From Sodalis sp. dw_96 (GTDB taxonomy: Bacteria; Pseudomonadota; Gammaproteobacteria; Enterobacterales; Enterobacteriaceae): 64,000 bases of DNA. Shown here one piece after another: positions 9,796 through 21,145 of the stretch. Position 1 is the first letter of the stretch. The number at the start of each line of letters is the position of its first letter. Position numbers and translations under genes: made by a program. Where the stretch lies: assembly GCF_018449575.1 (NCBI RefSeq), contig NZ_JAAVUT010000001.1, positions 655,988 through 719,987 of the forward strand, written 5' to 3'. A model generated the notes under the pieces. The model saw only the letters and a program-made list of their open reading frames with translations. It was not told the DNA's origin and did not search any database.

Positions 9796-10215
9796 TTAAT
9801 GCAATGAGGCGGCTTTTTTACGGATACCGCGCACCATAGCCTCCAATCCCTGTGACCGGGAAGGTGTCAAGTGCTGGGTTAACGCCAGTTCGCTGAAAAA
9901 CGGCCGCACATCTTCGGCGACAATCTCCGCGGGCGACAGTCCGTGATAAAAAACGAAAACCGTGGCAATCAGGCCTTTTACAATGGCAGCGTCGCTGTCG
10001 CCGAAAAATTGGACTTCCCCCGTCCCGGCATCCCGATGCATAACAATCCACACCTGGCTTTGGCAACCGGAAATCAAATTGCCGGCGATCCGGGTTCCCG
10101 AGGGCAGAGCATCCAACTGGGCCCCCAGCTCAATGATATACATATACTTCTCTTCCCAATTACCGCAGCGGGAAAAGTTACGCAGTAACTTATTCTTATC
10201 CGGCAAATTCGCCAT
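9796..10215 (-). CDS. sufE: Cysteine desulfuration protein SufE
   Basis: Accepts persulfide sulfur from SufS and passes it to the SufBCD scaffold. It has 139 aa (E. coli 138). The acceptor Cys51 lies in [33 protein letters not shown] and [12 protein letters not shown] are conserved. It is the last gene of sufABCDSE, 27 bases after sufS. The four-copy hairpin repeat array starts directly after its stop codon. Confidence 0.98.
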   Translation of the reverse strand: MANLPDKNKLLRNFSRCGNWEEKYMYIIELGAQLDALPSGTRIAGNLISGCQSQVWIVMHRDAGTGEVQFFGDSDAAIVKGLIATVFVFYHGLSPAEIVAEDVRPFFSELALTQHLTPSRSQGLEAMVRGIRKKAASLH

Positions 10216-10242
10216 GACTCTTGTTCTCCCCGGCTGACGGAT

Positions 10243-11466
10243 TCAACCCAGCAAACGCCGGACGCGCACCAAACCGGCCACCAGCCGATCGATATCCTCC
10301 CGGGTCGTATACAGGGCCAGGGAAGCGCGGCACATACTGGGCACCTGGTAATAGGCCATTAACGGCATGGCGCAATGATGTCCGGTACGAATGGCAATGC
10401 CGTACTGGTCGAGGAAGCTCCCCACGTCATAGGCATGGTGTTTGCCCAGGTTAAAGGCTATCACCCCGGCCCGATCCTCGGGACCGTAAAGGATTAAATC
10501 CGGCACCTGCCGCAAGGTCTCCAACGCATAATGCATCAGCCCCTGTTCATAGTGTTGGATATTTTCCAGACCCAGGCTGTCCACGTAGTTCAGCGCCGCC
10601 CCCAGTCCCATCATTCCGGCGGTATTAGGTGAACCCGCCTCAAAGCGCCAGGGGGGATCAAGGAACGTGGTGCCCTCGCTCAAACTGACGGTTTGGATCA
10701 TCGAGCCGCCGCCTTCCCAAGGGGGCATGCGGTCTAATAATGCTTTTTTGCCATACAGGATGCCGATGCCTGACGGACCGTAAATCTTATGGCCGGAAAA
10801 GGCGTAGAAATCGCAGTCCAGCGCCTGTACATCCACCTTGCCGTGCATGATGCCCTGGGCGCCGTCCACCAGCACCACCAGATCGGCGGCGGCCCGGGCG
10901 CGGGCTATCAGGCTTTGCAAAGGGTTAACGGTGCCCAGCACATTGGAGACCTGGGTAATGGCCAGCAGACGCGTGCGGTCATCAATCAGCGCGGGTAATT
11001 TTTCTTCATCCAGCGTGCCGTCGGGCAACAGCGGAAGCACCCTGATTTCCACTTGCCGTTCCGCGGCGATGAGTTGCCAGGGGACAATATTGGAGTGATG
11101 CTCCATTTCCGTCAGTATCAAATTATCCCCGGGCTGGAAAAAATGCCGCCCGTAGCTGTTGGCCACCAGGTTGATGCCCTCGGTGGTCCCTTTGACAAAA
11201 ATGATTTCATCATCTGATGCCGCGTTGATGAAGCGCGCGGCCTGGGCGCGCACATCTTCCATCCGGGTGGTGGCTTCCGCGCTCAGGGTATGAATGCCCC
11301 GATGCACCGCGGCATAGCCCTGGCGGTAGTAATCCCGTTCGGTATCGATGACGACGTTGGGCTTCTGGGCGCTGGCGGCGCTATCGAGATAGGTGAGCGG
11401 CTGTCCGTTAACTTCTCGCGCCAGGATAGGAAAATCCCCGCGCACCAGTTCAATGGGATAAGACAT
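10243..11466 (-). CDS. sufS: Cysteine desulfurase SufS
   Basis: PLP-dependent enzyme that removes sulfur from cysteine as an enzyme-bound persulfide, delivered to SufE. It has 407 aa (E. coli 406). The PLP lysine is in [13 protein letters not shown]. The catalytic cysteine lies in [11 protein letters not shown] near residue 364. [14 protein letters not shown] and DGAQG are also typical. It starts inside the end of sufD (17-bp overlap), a sign of translational coupling. Confidence 0.98.
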   Translation of the reverse strand: MSYPIELVRGDFPILAREVNGQPLTYLDSAASAQKPNVVIDTERDYYRQGYAAVHRGIHTLSAEATTRMEDVRAQAARFINAASDDEIIFVKGTTEGINLVANSYGRHFFQPGDNLILTEMEHHSNIVPWQLIAAERQVEIRVLPLLPDGTLDEEKLPALIDDRTRLLAITQVSNVLGTVNPLQSLIARARAAADLVVLVDGAQGIMHGKVDVQALDCDFYAFSGHKIYGPSGIGILYGKKALLDRMPPWEGGGSMIQTVSLSEGTTFLDPPWRFEAGSPNTAGMMGLGAALNYVDSLGLENIQHYEQGLMHYALETLRQVPDLILYGPEDRAGVIAFNLGKHHAYDVGSFLDQYGIAIRTGHHCAMPLMAYYQVPSMCRASLALYTTREDIDRLVAGLVRVRRLLG

Positions 11467-12748
11467 TCACCCCTCCTTGTAAAGCGTCGGCGATGCGGGC
11501 CAGCACGGTTTCCCGCACCACCTGGTTATCCATCGCCTCGGTGATTTCGGCGGCAAAAGCATGGATAATCATCTCCTGCGCCTCCTGCCGGGGAATGCCG
11601 CGTGAACGCAAATAGAACATTTGCTCTTCGTCTATCCGGCCCACGGTGGCCCCATGGCTGCATTTGACGTCGTCGGCGTAAATTTCCAACTGCGGTTTGG
11701 TATCCACCTCGGACAATCTGTCCAGCAACAAATTGTTGTTAGTCATCCGTCCGTCGGTTTTCAACGCGTATTTGGCCACTTTGATCAGGCCGTTGAACAC
11801 GCCCTTGCCCCGATCGCGAGCAATGATTTTGTGTAACTGGCGGCTAAGACAGTGCCCTTTGTTGTGTTCCAGATAGGTCCGGGTATCAGTCACGTCATTT
11901 CCCGAGGGCAACAGCAGGCTGTTAATGGCCAGGTCGGATCCCTCGCCGTTAAGCTGGGCGCTTACCTGGTGACGGGTCAGCCCGGCGCCGAGCAAAAAGC
12001 TGTTGCTTCTCACGAAGGCATCGCGACCGATGACCAGATCATCGTGGGCAAAGTGATAGCTGGCGCGGTTTTCGAACGCTAGCTTGATATGGCTGAACCG
12101 TGCGTTGTCCCCCACCGTCATGGTCAGGCGGGCGCCGGTAAAATGCCCTTGCCGGTCCAGGCTGGCGAAATGCTCGATCACCTCGCACTGCGTGCCCTGC
12201 TCCACGTCGAGATGATGGCGGTAATGCAGGGTATTCAGCTCTTCGTCATCGGCGGCGCCGCTGCTGATATGCAGCAGATAAAGAGGTTTTTCCGCGGTTT
12301 TGCCGGCGGACAGCCGGATACGGGTGGTTTCGCGGCTGAGGCTTTCAGTCAAATGAAGAAAGATTTCCGGTTGAATCGGCTCGGGCAGGGTGTTGCGCTC
12401 GGCGCCCCGTTCGATGTCGATGCGCCAGGATCCGGTATCGCCGTCGCTCAGGCGCGGGTCGAACCGGCCGTCAACGAACACCAGCCGCACGGCATCCAAC
12501 GGCAGGCTCAGCTGGTCCCGCTGCGCCGGGGTGACGGACCGCGTTTCCGCCTGGGCGAAACGGTGGGACAATAACCCCTCGAGAGGCGTGTATTTCCACT
12601 GCTCGTGCTTGCGCGTCGGCAAACCCAGACGCTCCACGTTTTGCCAGTGGGCATAGGATTGCGCTGAGCGGGACATGCTCTGGCCTTCGAATAAATGATG
12701 CCACTGTTGCAGTGTCCGGTCATTATTCTTGTTCGGTAAGCCAGCCAT
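11450..12748 (-). CDS. sufD: Fe-S cluster scaffold subunit SufD
   Basis: Beta-helix partner of SufB in the SufBC2D complex; needed for iron entry and cluster assembly. It has 432 aa (E. coli 423) and begins MAGLPN like E. coli Suf[45 protein letters not shown] and [21 protein letters not shown] are conserved. It overlaps sufC by 26 bases upstream and sufS downstream, so the three are tightly coupled. Confidence 0.98.
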   Translation of the reverse strand: MAGLPNKNNDRTLQQWHHLFEGQSMSRSAQSYAHWQNVERLGLPTRKHEQWKYTPLEGLLSHRFAQAETRSVTPAQRDQLSLPLDAVRLVFVDGRFDPRLSDGDTGSWRIDIERGAERNTLPEPIQPEIFLHLTESLSRETTRIRLSAGKTAEKPLYLLHISSGAADDEELNTLHYRHHLDVEQGTQCEVIEHFASLDRQGHFTGARLTMTVGDNARFSHIKLAFENRASYHFAHDDLVIGRDAFVRSNSFLLGAGLTRHQVSAQLNGEGSDLAINSLLLPSGNDVTDTRTYLEHNKGHCLSRQLHKIIARDRGKGVFNGLIKVAKYALKTDGRMTNNNLLLDRLSEVDTKPQLEIYADDVKCSHGATVGRIDEEQMFYLRSRGIPRQEAQEMIIHAFAAEITEAMDNQVVRETVLARIADALQGGVNVLSH

Positions 12749-13469
12749 AGCCTTGCTCCTCCAGCTGTTTTACCAGGGCGAAATCACCGGATTTCACGAT
12801 GCGCCCCTGGTAAAGCACATGGACCTGATCCGGTTTGATGTAATCCAGGATACGCTGGTAATGGGTGACGATAATGAATGAGCGCTGCTGATTACGCAGG
12901 GTATTGACCCCGTGCGCCACGATTTTCAGCGCATCGATATCCAACCCGGAATCGGTTTCGTCCAGGATGCAGAGCTCAGGCTCCAGGGCCGCCATCTGCA
13001 GAATATCGTTGCGTTTTTTCTCGCCGCCGGAAAAACCGACATTCACCGACCGGGTCAGCAAATCCGCCGGCATTTTCAGCAGGGCGATTTTTTCTTCAAT
13101 AAAGTCGGCAAAATCAAAACGATCCAACGGCTCCTGACCACGATATTTGCGTACCGCATTCACCGCCGTCTGTAAAAAGAACTGGTTGCTGACCCCCGGT
13201 ATTTCCACCGGATATTGGAAGGCCATGAAAATCCCTTCCCCGGCGCGCTCCTCGGGATCCAGCGTCAACAGATCCTTGCCTTTGAACAGCACTTCCCCTT
13301 CGGTGACCCGGTAATCTTCCCGTCCCGCCAACGTGGCGGACAAGGTACTTTTACCGGAACCGTTCGGCCCCATAATGGCATGCACCTCACCGGGTTTCAC
13401 TTCCAGGTTAAGACCCTTGAGGATGCTGTTATCTTCCACACTGACGTTCAGATTTCGAACTGTTAACAT
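12723..13469 (-). CDS. sufC: Fe-S assembly ATPase SufC
   Basis: Cytosolic ABC-type ATPase that drives conformational change in SufB-SufD. It has 248 aa, the same as E. coli. Walker A GPNGSGKSTL, the signature FSGGEKKRN and Walker B LCILDETDSGLD are followed by the switch histidine in IIVTHYQR. It has no membrane segments, as expected. It lies 66 bases after sufB and overlaps sufD. Confidence 0.98.
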   Translation of the reverse strand: MLTVRNLNVSVEDNSILKGLNLEVKPGEVHAIMGPNGSGKSTLSATLAGREDYRVTEGEVLFKGKDLLTLDPEERAGEGIFMAFQYPVEIPGVSNQFFLQTAVNAVRKYRGQEPLDRFDFADFIEEKIALLKMPADLLTRSVNVGFSGGEKKRNDILQMAALEPELCILDETDSGLDIDALKIVAHGVNTLRNQQRSFIIVTHYQRILDYIKPDQVHVLYQGRIVKSGDFALVKQLEEQGYGWLTEQE

Positions 13470-13535
13470 TTTTTTTCCTTTACCCGACTATACAGACCAC
13501 CAATCAGGCAGAATACTTCTTGTGTAGTCAATGGC

Positions 13536-15062
13536 TTAACCCACGCTGTGTTCAAGACTGATGGCTAAAAGTTTCTGCGCTTCAACGGCGAATTCCAACG
13601 GCAATTCCGAGAACACGTCCTTGCAGAAGCCGTTAACAATCATGGAAATGGCGTTGTCTTCACTGATGCCGCGCTGGCGGCAATAAAACAATTGATCCTC
13701 GCCGATACGCGAAGTGGTGGCTTCATGCTCAAGCTGAGCGGTACTGTTGCGCACTTCCACATAAGGAAAGGTATGCGCGCCGCTTTCGCTGCCGATAAGC
13801 ATCGAGTCGCACTGCGTGTAATTACGGGCGTTGGTAGCGGTAGGCATGATCTTCACCAGGCCGCGATAGGTGTTTTCGCTTTTACCGGCGGAGATACCCT
13901 TGGAGATAATGGTGGAACGGGTATTTTTGCCGATATGAATCATCTTGGTGCCGGTGTCCGCCTGCTGGTTGCCGTTGGTCAAGGCCACTGAGAAAAACTC
14001 GCCCACCGAATTATCCCCGCGCAGAATACAACTGGGGTATTTCCAGGTGATGGCCGAACCGGTTTCCGACTGGGTCCAGGACATTTTGGAATTTTCCCCT
14101 TCGCACAGCGCCCGTTTGGTGACGAAGTTCAGAATGCCGCCTTCGGTTTCGCTGCCGGCGAACCAGTTCTGCACCGTGGAATATTTCACTTCGGCATTTT
14201 TATGGATTATCACTTCCACCACCGCGGCATGCAGCTGATAGCTGTCACGCACCGGCGCCGAGCATCCTTCGATATAACTGACGTAGCTGTCTTCATCGGC
14301 AATCAGTATTGTCCGCTCGAACTGACCGGTTTTCGCGGCGTTGATGCGAAAATAGGTGGAAAGCTCCATGGGACAACGCACACCTTTCGGGATATAGACA
14401 AACGTACCGTCCGACGCCACGGCGGAATTCAGCGCGGCGAAAAAGTTGTCGTTGGAAGGCACTACGCTGCCAAGATACTGGCGCACCAGATCCGGGTGTT
14501 GGTGAATGGCTTCGCCGAAAGAACAAAAAATAATGCCCTCTTTCGCCAGCTTATCGCGATAGGTGGTGGAAACCGATACTGAGTCGAAAATAGCATCCAC
14601 GGCGACTTCGTTGCCTTCCCGCACCGGCACCCCCAGCTGATTAAACGCCGCTTCCACCTCGGTGGTAAGATAGTTATTCGCCGCGTCGACACCGGGTTGC
14701 TGCATCGCCCCTGGCTGGGAGCCGCAGTTATCGTCGCAACTGCCGCAGGAAGGCGCGGAATAATAGCTGTATTCGTTGTAATCCAACGGCTTATAGTACG
14801 CTTTCAGCCAATGGGGCTCTTCCATATCCAGCCAGGCGCGATAAGCATTAAGGCGAAACTCCAGCATCCATTCCGGTTCGTTGCGTTTCGCCGAAATTGC
14901 CCGCACCACCTCTTCGCTGATACCGAGGGCCAATTCGTCGGTGACCAACTGGGTAAAAAAGCCTTCTTTATAACTTTCGCTTTTTACCCAGGGCTGCGCG
15001 GCATTGATCGGTTCGGGCGCGGCATTGATGGGCTCAGGAGTTTCAAATGTGCTTCGTGCCAT
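13536..15062 (-). CDS. sufB: Fe-S cluster scaffold subunit SufB
   Basis: Main scaffold on which the nascent Fe-S cluster is built from SufE sulfur. It has 508 aa (E. coli 495). Conserved regions include [11 protein letters not shown]...[29 protein letters not shown] and QCDSMLIG...HTFPY.EV.N. The extra length is at the N-terminus, where PEPINAA is repeated twice in tandem (a 21-bp duplication around 15000-15045). It lies 14 bases after sufA. Confidence 0.98.
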   Translation of the reverse strand: MARSTFETPEPINAAPEPINAAQPWVKSESYKEGFFTQLVTDELALGISEEVVRAISAKRNEPEWMLEFRLNAYRAWLDMEEPHWLKAYYKPLDYNEYSYYSAPSCGSCDDNCGSQPGAMQQPGVDAANNYLTTEVEAAFNQLGVPVREGNEVAVDAIFDSVSVSTTYRDKLAKEGIIFCSFGEAIHQHPDLVRQYLGSVVPSNDNFFAALNSAVASDGTFVYIPKGVRCPMELSTYFRINAAKTGQFERTILIADEDSYVSYIEGCSAPVRDSYQLHAAVVEVIIHKNAEVKYSTVQNWFAGSETEGGILNFVTKRALCEGENSKMSWTQSETGSAITWKYPSCILRGDNSVGEFFSVALTNGNQQADTGTKMIHIGKNTRSTIISKGISAGKSENTYRGLVKIMPTATNARNYTQCDSMLIGSESGAHTFPYVEVRNSTAQLEHEATTSRIGEDQLFYCRQRGISEDNAISMIVNGFCKDVFSELPLEFAVEAQKLLAISLEHSVG

Positions 15063-15076
15063 AATGGTTCATCCGC

Positions 15077-15448
15077 TCAGAGACCAAAGCTTTCACCACA
15101 CCCACAGGCATGTTGAGCTTTGGGATTATTGAATTTGAATACGTGATTCAGACCTTCCTGCACATAATCCACTTCCGTGCCGTCAACGAAAGGCATGGCC
15201 TTAAGCGGCACGTAGAGGTGAGCCCCATCACGTTCATAAACCAGTTCGCCACCCTCTTGACCGGTAGCCATCTCCACTACATAGCCGAATCCGGCGCAAC
15301 CCGATTGTTTCACGCCCAGGCGTAACCCTTGCATATCGGCATTCTGCTCCGCCAGGCGACGTATTTGTTTTGCTGCTGCTTCGCTCAGGGTCAGGCCTTG
15401 CCAGGTATTATCCTCGAGTGAAAAAGTTTCAACGGTGTCCGTTTGCAT
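15077..15448 (-). CDS. sufA: A-type Fe-S carrier protein SufA
   Basis: Carries assembled clusters from SufBCD to apo-proteins. It has 123 aa (E. coli 122). The three cluster-ligand cysteines are in SGCAGFGY and the C-terminal CGCGESF. It is the first gene of the suf operon, preceded by GAGAGGT and, 46 bases upstream, by a complete ERIC element, so the native promoter region is split or displaced. Confidence 0.98.
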   Translation of the reverse strand: MQTDTVETFSLEDNTWQGLTLSEAAAKQIRRLAEQNADMQGLRLGVKQSGCAGFGYVVEMATGQEGGELVYERDGAHLYVPLKAMPFVDGTEVDYVQEGLNHVFKFNNPKAQHACGCGESFGL

Positions 15449-15493
15449 AAAACTGACCTCTCAATATTACAAAATGATAAACCGCAATCTCTC

Positions 15494-15620
15494 TATACCC
15501 GTCATCTTTCAAGCTGCAGGTGCGTTGGCTGCGTTCGTTCATCCGAATCACTTACTCTGGTAAGCTCATCGGGTTCTCTCGCTTGCCGCCTGCCTGCAAC
15601 TCGAAATCTATTGGGTATAT
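15494..15620. repeat. ERIC element (127 bp) upstream of sufA
   Basis: Ends TATACCCGTCATC and TTGGGTATA form the terminal inverted repeats. The inside reads GGTGCGTTGGCTGCGTTCG...CACTTACTCTGGTAAGCTC...CTTGCCGCCTGCCTGCAACTCGAA. The length is exactly 127 bp, the standard length of enterobacterial repetitive intergenic consensus elements. It sits between sufA and the putative Fur site. Confidence 0.9.
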
Positions 15621-16353
15621 GTTAATGATATCAATTACCACTGCAACCTTGCCCTTTGCAGGGGAATAGACAAAAGCTGCGAGAAATGCCGGTCTATTCG
15701 GATTGGCGGCGGTACTATAACCAAGCTAGAACGATTTAAGCCGTTATAATTTATGAACTAAATATTTATACTATATTGATTTTAAAGTAGTTTGATAAAA
15801 ATAAAAACCACAAAATAATTATCAGATCTTTTTTTCCGAGAAATGATAAATAATTCATCGAAAAAAACTATTTTTATGACAGGTGTACCTGAATGATGCC
15901 GTTGTGTACATTTTTGTACAAGGACCCATCAGCCGCCGCCAAATATAATTATAGCAGTGGATAAAACAACCTTGGGTTAATTGATAATGATTACCATCAT
16001 TATTTACCCGTCTGGTTTTTCCCGCTGTACTAAAATAGGCAATAACTCAGCCGGCCAACCATCGTTACTTTACATTACCCTTGATTTCTGTGTTTATAAC
16101 AAGCAATCCGTGCCATAAACCGGCTGAAATCGACGGGCTTTAGCCATCCGCCTACCCATGCCAGGGTAGCCCGCAAGGGAGGGCGATGCCGTTACAATTA
16201 TAATACAATTATATCACATTTCCGCCATTTATCCCATGCGGCCACCGGCAGGCGGAAGATAATAAAATATTTATTAGCATCTTTTAAGGAGATAGCCCGG
16301 CCTACTCGGGTTATGCTAATGAAAAATAGCCAAACGCCGGATCTCTCACGCTT
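15621..16353. other. Long intergenic region sufA - MFS gene
   Basis: 730 bases, strongly A+T-rich, with no protein gene I can support. It holds the Fur-like site (15982-16006) and a G+C-rich island near 16131-16192 with nested complementary arms (CGGGCT/AGCCCG outside CTACCC/GGGTAG), possibly a structured RNA. E. coli has ydiH at this position; no counterpart is visible. Confidence 0.5.
15982..16006. promoter_or_regulatory. Probable Fur box between sufA and the MFS gene
   Basis: The run from TGATAATGATTACCA to TCATTATTTA contains the 7-1-7 Fur motif TGATAATnATTATCA with one mismatch, plus a perfect dyad ATAATGAT-TACC-ATCATTAT. In E. coli suf is Fur-repressed. Here the site is 534 bases from sufA and about 350 from the MFS gene, so either gene could be the target. 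Confidence 0.6.
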
Positions 16354-17565
16354 ATGCCTTCGTCAGCGGTTCCCCAGCCCGTCCTCACCACACGCCAGTT
16401 AAACAAACGTATCATACCGATAGTCTGTTTTACTTTTATCTGTTATCTGTCCATCGGCCTGCCGTTAGCCATCATTCCCGGATTTACCCATAACCAACTG
16501 GGCTTTAATACCGTTATCGCCGGCTTCGCCATCAGCATTCAATATATCGCCACCCTGCTCAGCCGCCCCCATGCGGGACGCTACGCCGATCTGCTGGGGC
16601 CCAAAAAAGTGGTCCTGATGGGGTTGAGCTGCTGTAGCCTCAGCGGCCTGATGTATCTCTTCGCCGCTTTAACGGCGGCAACGCCCTGGACCAGCCTCGG
16701 CCTGCTGTTCATCGGCAGGCTGGTGTTAGGTATAGGCGAAAGTTTTGCCAGCACCGGTTCCACGCTCTGGGGTATCGCCCGTGTCGGCCAGTTCCATACC
16801 GCACGGGTCATATCCTGGAACGGTGTCGCCACTTATGGCGCCATTGCCATCGGCGCCCCCCTCGGGGTCTGGCTCAACTCACTCGGCGGTATCGGGGCGG
16901 TGGGATTGTTCGTTTTTTTCGTTGGTCTGGGAGCTTGGGCAGTGGCGTTAGGCAAACCGGCGGTTTCCATCGTTACCGGTAAGCGTATCGCCTTTACCAC
17001 CGTGGTGGGCAAAATCTGGCCGTACGGCCTTGGCTTGGGACTGGGCACCATCGGCTTCGGGGTGATTATCAGTTTTATCACCCTTTATTTCGCCGATCTC
17101 GGCTGGAGCGGCGCGGCGTTTTCCCTGACGCTAATGAGCTGTGCCTTCGTCGGCGTGAGGCTGATATCCGGCAATGCCATTAATCTTTATGGCGGGCTGA
17201 ATATCTCCCTGCTGTCGTTTATCTGCGAAACGCTGGGGTTATTGTTGATTTGGGTGGCTCCCAGCGCCCTGGTGGCCGATTTGGGCGCTCTGCTGACCGG
17301 AGCCGGGTTCTCCCTGGTGTTTCCGGCGCTGGGGGTGGAAGCGGTAAAACAGGTCCCGCCGCAAAATCAGGGCACCGCCCTGGGCACCTATTCCGCCTTT
17401 CTCGATCTCGGGCTGAGCCTGGCGGGTCCGGCGGCGGGCTTTATTATGTCCCACCTCGGCATGTCCTATCTCTACCTGTGCGCGGCGATGATGGCCGCCC
17501 TCGCCGCATTGCTGATGGTGCGCCTGAAGCTTCGCGTCGCTTCCAGCACACGTCAGCACGGCTAA
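16354..17565 (+). CDS. MFS transporter, YhhS family
   Basis: 403-aa inner-membrane protein with about twelve hydrophobic segments. The loop 2-3 signature SRPHAGRYADLLGPKK and the blocks GLLFIGRLVLGIGESFA.TGSTLWG, RVISWNGVATYGA.A.GAPLG and GAGFSLVFPALGVEAVK.VP.QNQG match E. coli YhhS closely. YhhS-type MFS proteins are poorly characterised; arabinose and glyphosate export have been suggested for relatives. It lies outside the E. coli order here (E. coli has ydiH). A Fur-like site upstream raises the question of iron control. The start has a weak Shine-Dalgarno site. Confidence 0.85.
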   Translation: MPSSAVPQPVLTTRQLNKRIIPIVCFTFICYLSIGLPLAIIPGFTHNQLGFNTVIAGFAISIQYIATLLSRPHAGRYADLLGPKKVVLMGLSCCSLSGLMYLFAALTAATPWTSLGLLFIGRLVLGIGESFASTGSTLWGIARVGQFHTARVISWNGVATYGAIAIGAPLGVWLNSLGGIGAVGLFVFFVGLGAWAVALGKPAVSIVTGKRIAFTTVVGKIWPYGLGLGLGTIGFGVIISFITLYFADLGWSGAAFSLTLMSCAFVGVRLISGNAINLYGGLNISLLSFICETLGLLLIWVAPSALVADLGALLTGAGFSLVFPALGVEAVKQVPPQNQGTALGTYSAFLDLGLSLAGPAAGFIMSHLGMSYLYLCAAMMAALAALLMVRLKLRVASSTRQHG

Positions 17566-17672
17566 GAGATCAACCGTAGCATACCAAGACGTCGGCGAGG
17601 GCACTTTACAAGGCCATCGTGAACGTGTCGGCAGGACAACGGAAGCGCGCCGGCCTCGTAATGGCTAAGAGA

Positions 17673-18092
17673 TCAACGGGGCTCAAGTACCGCCGTGGTG
17701 AGACGGGCGATACAGGTCAATCGCTGCTGTTCGTCATGAATGCGAATATCCCATACTTGATGGGTGCGCCCTATATGGATGGCGCGGCAGACGCCGCGCA
17801 CGCTGCCCTGCGTGACCCCCTGCAGGTGATTGGCGTTGATTTCAAGCCCCACCACCCGCTGCTCCCCTTCTGTACAGAGGTAACCCGCCACCGACCCGAG
17901 GGATTCCGCCAGCACCGCCGAAGCGCCGCCGTGCAGCAGTCCGAACGGTTGGCGCGTACGGTGGTCCACCGGCATCACGCCCTCAAGCTCGTCATCGCCG
18001 ATACGGGTATAGACAATGCCAAGGTAGGCCACCAGGGTATCCCGGCTATGTTGGTTGATACCCTCCAGGGACGCCGGTCGTTTCCATATCAT
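17673..18092 (-). CDS. menI: 1,4-dihydroxy-2-naphthoyl-CoA hydrolase MenI (YdiI)
   Basis: Hot-dog-fold thioesterase of menaquinone synthesis that hydrolyses DHNA-CoA. It has 139 aa from the ATG at 18092; a GTG at 18095 is possible. [20 protein letters not shown] contains the catalytic Glu and the HGG motif. [21 protein letters not shown] is almost identical to E. coli. The start overlaps the ydiJ stop as TGATG, indicating translational coupling. Confidence 0.96.
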   Translation of the reverse strand: MIWKRPASLEGINQHSRDTLVAYLGIVYTRIGDDELEGVMPVDHRTRQPFGLLHGGASAVLAESLGSVAGYLCTEGEQRVVGLEINANHLQGVTQGSVRGVCRAIHIGRTHQVWDIRIHDEQQRLTCIARLTTAVLEPR

Positions 18093-21000
18093 CACATGAT
18101 CTCCAGTAAAGCCTGTAAAGGATGGCGAATGCCCTCGCCTTCAATGCGTTTCACCTGGCTGCGGCATGAGTAGCCGGTGGCCAGGCAACGCTTACGGGGC
18201 AAACGTTGCAGGGGTTGCTGCCACGAAAGGGCATAGATACCCAGGGAGTTTTCAAGATTGGCGCTCTCATGGCCGTAAGTGCCGGCCATGCCGCAGCAAC
18301 CGACGCTGACGTTTTCCAGCCGGGCGCCGAAGCGTGAGAAGATGGATGCCCATTGCTGGCTGCTGGCCGGCAGCTCGGTGGATTCAGTGCAGTGGCCGAA
18401 CAGATACCAGGTATTTTCCGCCGACGGCGTCAAAGACGGGTCCCGCGGCAGGTCCATCAGCCATTCATGCACCAGCAAGACCTTGAAATCCCCAAGCCCG
18501 TCACCCAGCGCTTCCCGATATTCATCACGATAACAGAGGACCAGCGCCGGGTCGACGCCCACCATGGGCAAGCCCAGACGTGCGATACGATTAAGAAAAT
18601 CGGCGGTTTTGGCGGCGGTTTTGGCAAAGCGCTTGAGAAAACCTTTGATATGCTGGGCTTTACCGTTCGGTGAAAAGGGCAGTAAAACCGGTTTATAACC
18701 CAGTTTTTCCACCAGTCGGATAAAATCCGTCACCACGCCGGCATCGTAATAACTGGTAAATGGATCCTGCACCACCAGCACATGGCCCTGCCGCTGATGG
18801 GGGTTCATGGCTTCCAGTTGCTCAAGGGTAATGTTGACGGCCTGATGCCCCGCCAGCTGCGTGCGCAGCGAGGGGGACGACAGCAGCGGCAAATCCACCA
18901 TGCCGATACGTTTGCGGCTTAACTCATTGACCCAAGGCTGTTTGAGGAAAAAATTGAAGAATGACGGCGCGCGCGCCATCAAGGGCGCATAGCTTTCCAC
19001 GCCGGCCACCAGGTGATCCCGCAGGGGACGCAGATAGCGGCTGTGGTAAAGCTGAAGAAAACGCGAACGAAAGCCCGGCACATCTATTTTTATCGGGCAT
19101 TGGGTGGAACAGGCCTTGCAGGCCAGACAGCCGGACATGGCCACCTTGACCTCATGTGAAAAGTCGTATTCTCCTCCCCCGGCCCGCCGGCTATTGCGCG
19201 CCCGTGCCACCAGCGTGCTGAGACTGGCGATGCCGGTGGGCAAGTTTTTTTCCAGCGCCAGCGGATCTACCCCCTGCTCCGCCAATAAGCGCAGCCATTC
19301 ACGAACCAGCGTCGCCCGGCCTTTGGGCGAATGGATGCGGTCACCGGTGATTTTCATTGAGGGGCACATTGGGCTGCGGGCGTCGAAATTGAAACAGAGT
19401 CCGTTGCCGTTACATTCCAGCGCGCCGCGGAAGGAATTCCTGACCACGACGGGAATTTGCCGATCATAAGCGCCCCGTTTCACCCCGTCGACGGTTTTCA
19501 TCGGCGCGTTGCTCTCCAGCGGCGAACAGATTTTGCCTGGATTGAGGCGGTTATAGGGATCGAAAGCCGATTTTATTCTCCTCAACTCCTGGTAGAGGGT
19601 CTCGCCGAAAAATGCCGGGCTGTATTGCGCACGAAACCCCTTGCCGTGCTCACCCCATAATAACCCGCCGTATTTAGCGGTCAGGGCGACTATCTGGTCC
19701 GACAGCTGCTTCATCAATACTTCCTGCGCCGGATCGCACATATCCAGCGCAGGCCTTACGTGCAGTACCCCGGCATCCACATGGCCGAACATGCCGTACT
19801 GTAAATCATGGCTGTCCAGCAACTGCCGGAACTCGCCGATATAATCCGCCAGATGCCGGGGAGGCACGCAGGTATCCTCGGCAAACGGGATCGGCTTGGC
19901 CGGCCCCTTGCTGTTGCCCAGCAACCCCACCGCTTTTTTACGCATGGCATAAATACGTTCGATACCCGTCGCCTGATCGCAGATCTGATAACCGATAACC
20001 CCTTCCTGTTGCGCGGCCATCAGTTGATCCAATCGTTGGCACAAGGCGGCCAGCTGGTCGTTGATAAGAGTGAGATCGTCGCCTGCAAACTCGACGATAT
20101 TCAGCCCCAGCACCTCCCGTCCCGGGACGTCCTGGATCAGTTCTTTCACCGAATGCCAGATAATATCTTCCCGTGCCAGGTTAAGCACCTTGGAGTCAAC
20201 GGTTTCCACTGACAGCGCATGAGCTTCCAGCATAAAGGGCGCGCTGCGCAGCGCGGAATTGAAGGAGTCATATTTGATATTCACCAGCCGCCGCACTTTC
20301 GGCAACGGGGTAATATCCAGCCGGGCCTCGGTGATGAAGGCCAAAGTCCCTTCCGAGCCGGTGAGGATCCGGCCCAAATCGAAGGTCTGCATATCGTCGC
20401 TAAAGACATGCCGCAAATCATAACCGGTGAGAAACCGATTCAGCTTGGGAAATTTTTCCAGAATCAACGACCGCTGCTGCCGGCAGCTGTCAAGCACCGT
20501 GCGATAAATGCGCCCCGTTATGCCCTCGCGGTCGGCAAGCTCCTCGGCGTCGGCAACGCTCATCGCCCGGGTGACCAATTGATCTCCCCCCAGCAGAACC
20601 GCCCGCAGGCCCAGGACATGATCGGACGTTTTACCGTAAACCAGAGATCCCTGGCCGGAAGCATCGGTATTCACCATGCCGCCCAAGGTGGCTCGATTGC
20701 TGGTGGATAATTCGGGCGCGAAAAAATAGCCCAGCGGCTTGAGGAAAAAATTCAGTTGATCTTTAATCACCCCGGCTTCCACTCTAACCCAACCCTGCTC
20801 GGCATTCACTTCCAGGATACGGTTCATATAACGGGACATATCCACCACGATGCCGGTATTGAGGGACTGGCCGTTAGTGCCGGTACCGCCGCCGCGCGGG
20901 GTAAAAGTAAGCGAAGTGAAGCGGGGATGCGCCGCCAGTTTGCCGATAAGCACCACATCATCGGTACTGCGCGGGAATACAACCGCGTCGGGCAGCAATT

Positions 21001-21145
21001 GATAAATGCTGTTATCGGTGGCCATGGTGAGCCGGTCTGCATAGCTGGTGGCGCTGTCGCCGGTAAAACCGCTGGATTTCAATTCACGGAGAAAATCAAT
21101 CACCGGTTGGGCAAGCCCCGGCGCCTGGGAAATCTGTGGAATCAT
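18092..21145 (-). CDS. ydiJ: FAD-linked oxidase / Fe-S protein YdiJ (D-2-hydroxyglutarate dehydrogenase type)
   Basis: 1017 aa (E. coli 1018). The N-terminal half is an FAD-binding PCMH/VAO-type dehydrogenase ([47 protein letters not shown]). The C-terminal third has 4Fe-4S-type cysteines ([21 protein letters not shown]) and a CCG-type domain ([14 protein letters not shown]). The family oxidises D-2-hydroxyglutarate; the role in this organism is inferred from homology. It is cotranscribed with menI and divergent from ydiK. Confidence 0.96.
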   Translation of the reverse strand: MIPQISQAPGLAQPVIDFLRELKSSGFTGDSATSYADRLTMATDNSIYQLLPDAVVFPRSTDDVVLIGKLAAHPRFTSLTFTPRGGGTGTNGQSLNTGIVVDMSRYMNRILEVNAEQGWVRVEAGVIKDQLNFFLKPLGYFFAPELSTSNRATLGGMVNTDASGQGSLVYGKTSDHVLGLRAVLLGGDQLVTRAMSVADAEELADREGITGRIYRTVLDSCRQQRSLILEKFPKLNRFLTGYDLRHVFSDDMQTFDLGRILTGSEGTLAFITEARLDITPLPKVRRLVNIKYDSFNSALRSAPFMLEAHALSVETVDSKVLNLAREDIIWHSVKELIQDVPGREVLGLNIVEFAGDDLTLINDQLAALCQRLDQLMAAQQEGVIGYQICDQATGIERIYAMRKKAVGLLGNSKGPAKPIPFAEDTCVPPRHLADYIGEFRQLLDSHDLQYGMFGHVDAGVLHVRPALDMCDPAQEVLMKQLSDQIVALTAKYGGLLWGEHGKGFRAQYSPAFFGETLYQELRRIKSAFDPYNRLNPGKICSPLESNAPMKTVDGVKRGAYDRQIPVVVRNSFRGALECNGNGLCFNFDARSPMCPSMKITGDRIHSPKGRATLVREWLRLLAEQGVDPLALEKNLPTGIASLSTLVARARNSRRAGGGEYDFSHEVKVAMSGCLACKACSTQCPIKIDVPGFRSRFLQLYHSRYLRPLRDHLVAGVESYAPLMARAPSFFNFFLKQPWVNELSRKRIGMVDLPLLSSPSLRTQLAGHQAVNITLEQLEAMNPHQRQGHVLVVQDPFTSYYDAGVVTDFIRLVEKLGYKPVLLPFSPNGKAQHIKGFLKRFAKTAAKTADFLNRIARLGLPMVGVDPALVLCYRDEYREALGDGLGDFKVLLVHEWLMDLPRDPSLTPSAENTWYLFGHCTESTELPASSQQWASIFSRFGARLENVSVGCCGMAGTYGHESANLENSLGIYALSWQQPLQRLPRKRCLATGYSCRSQVKRIEGEGIRHPLQALLEIM

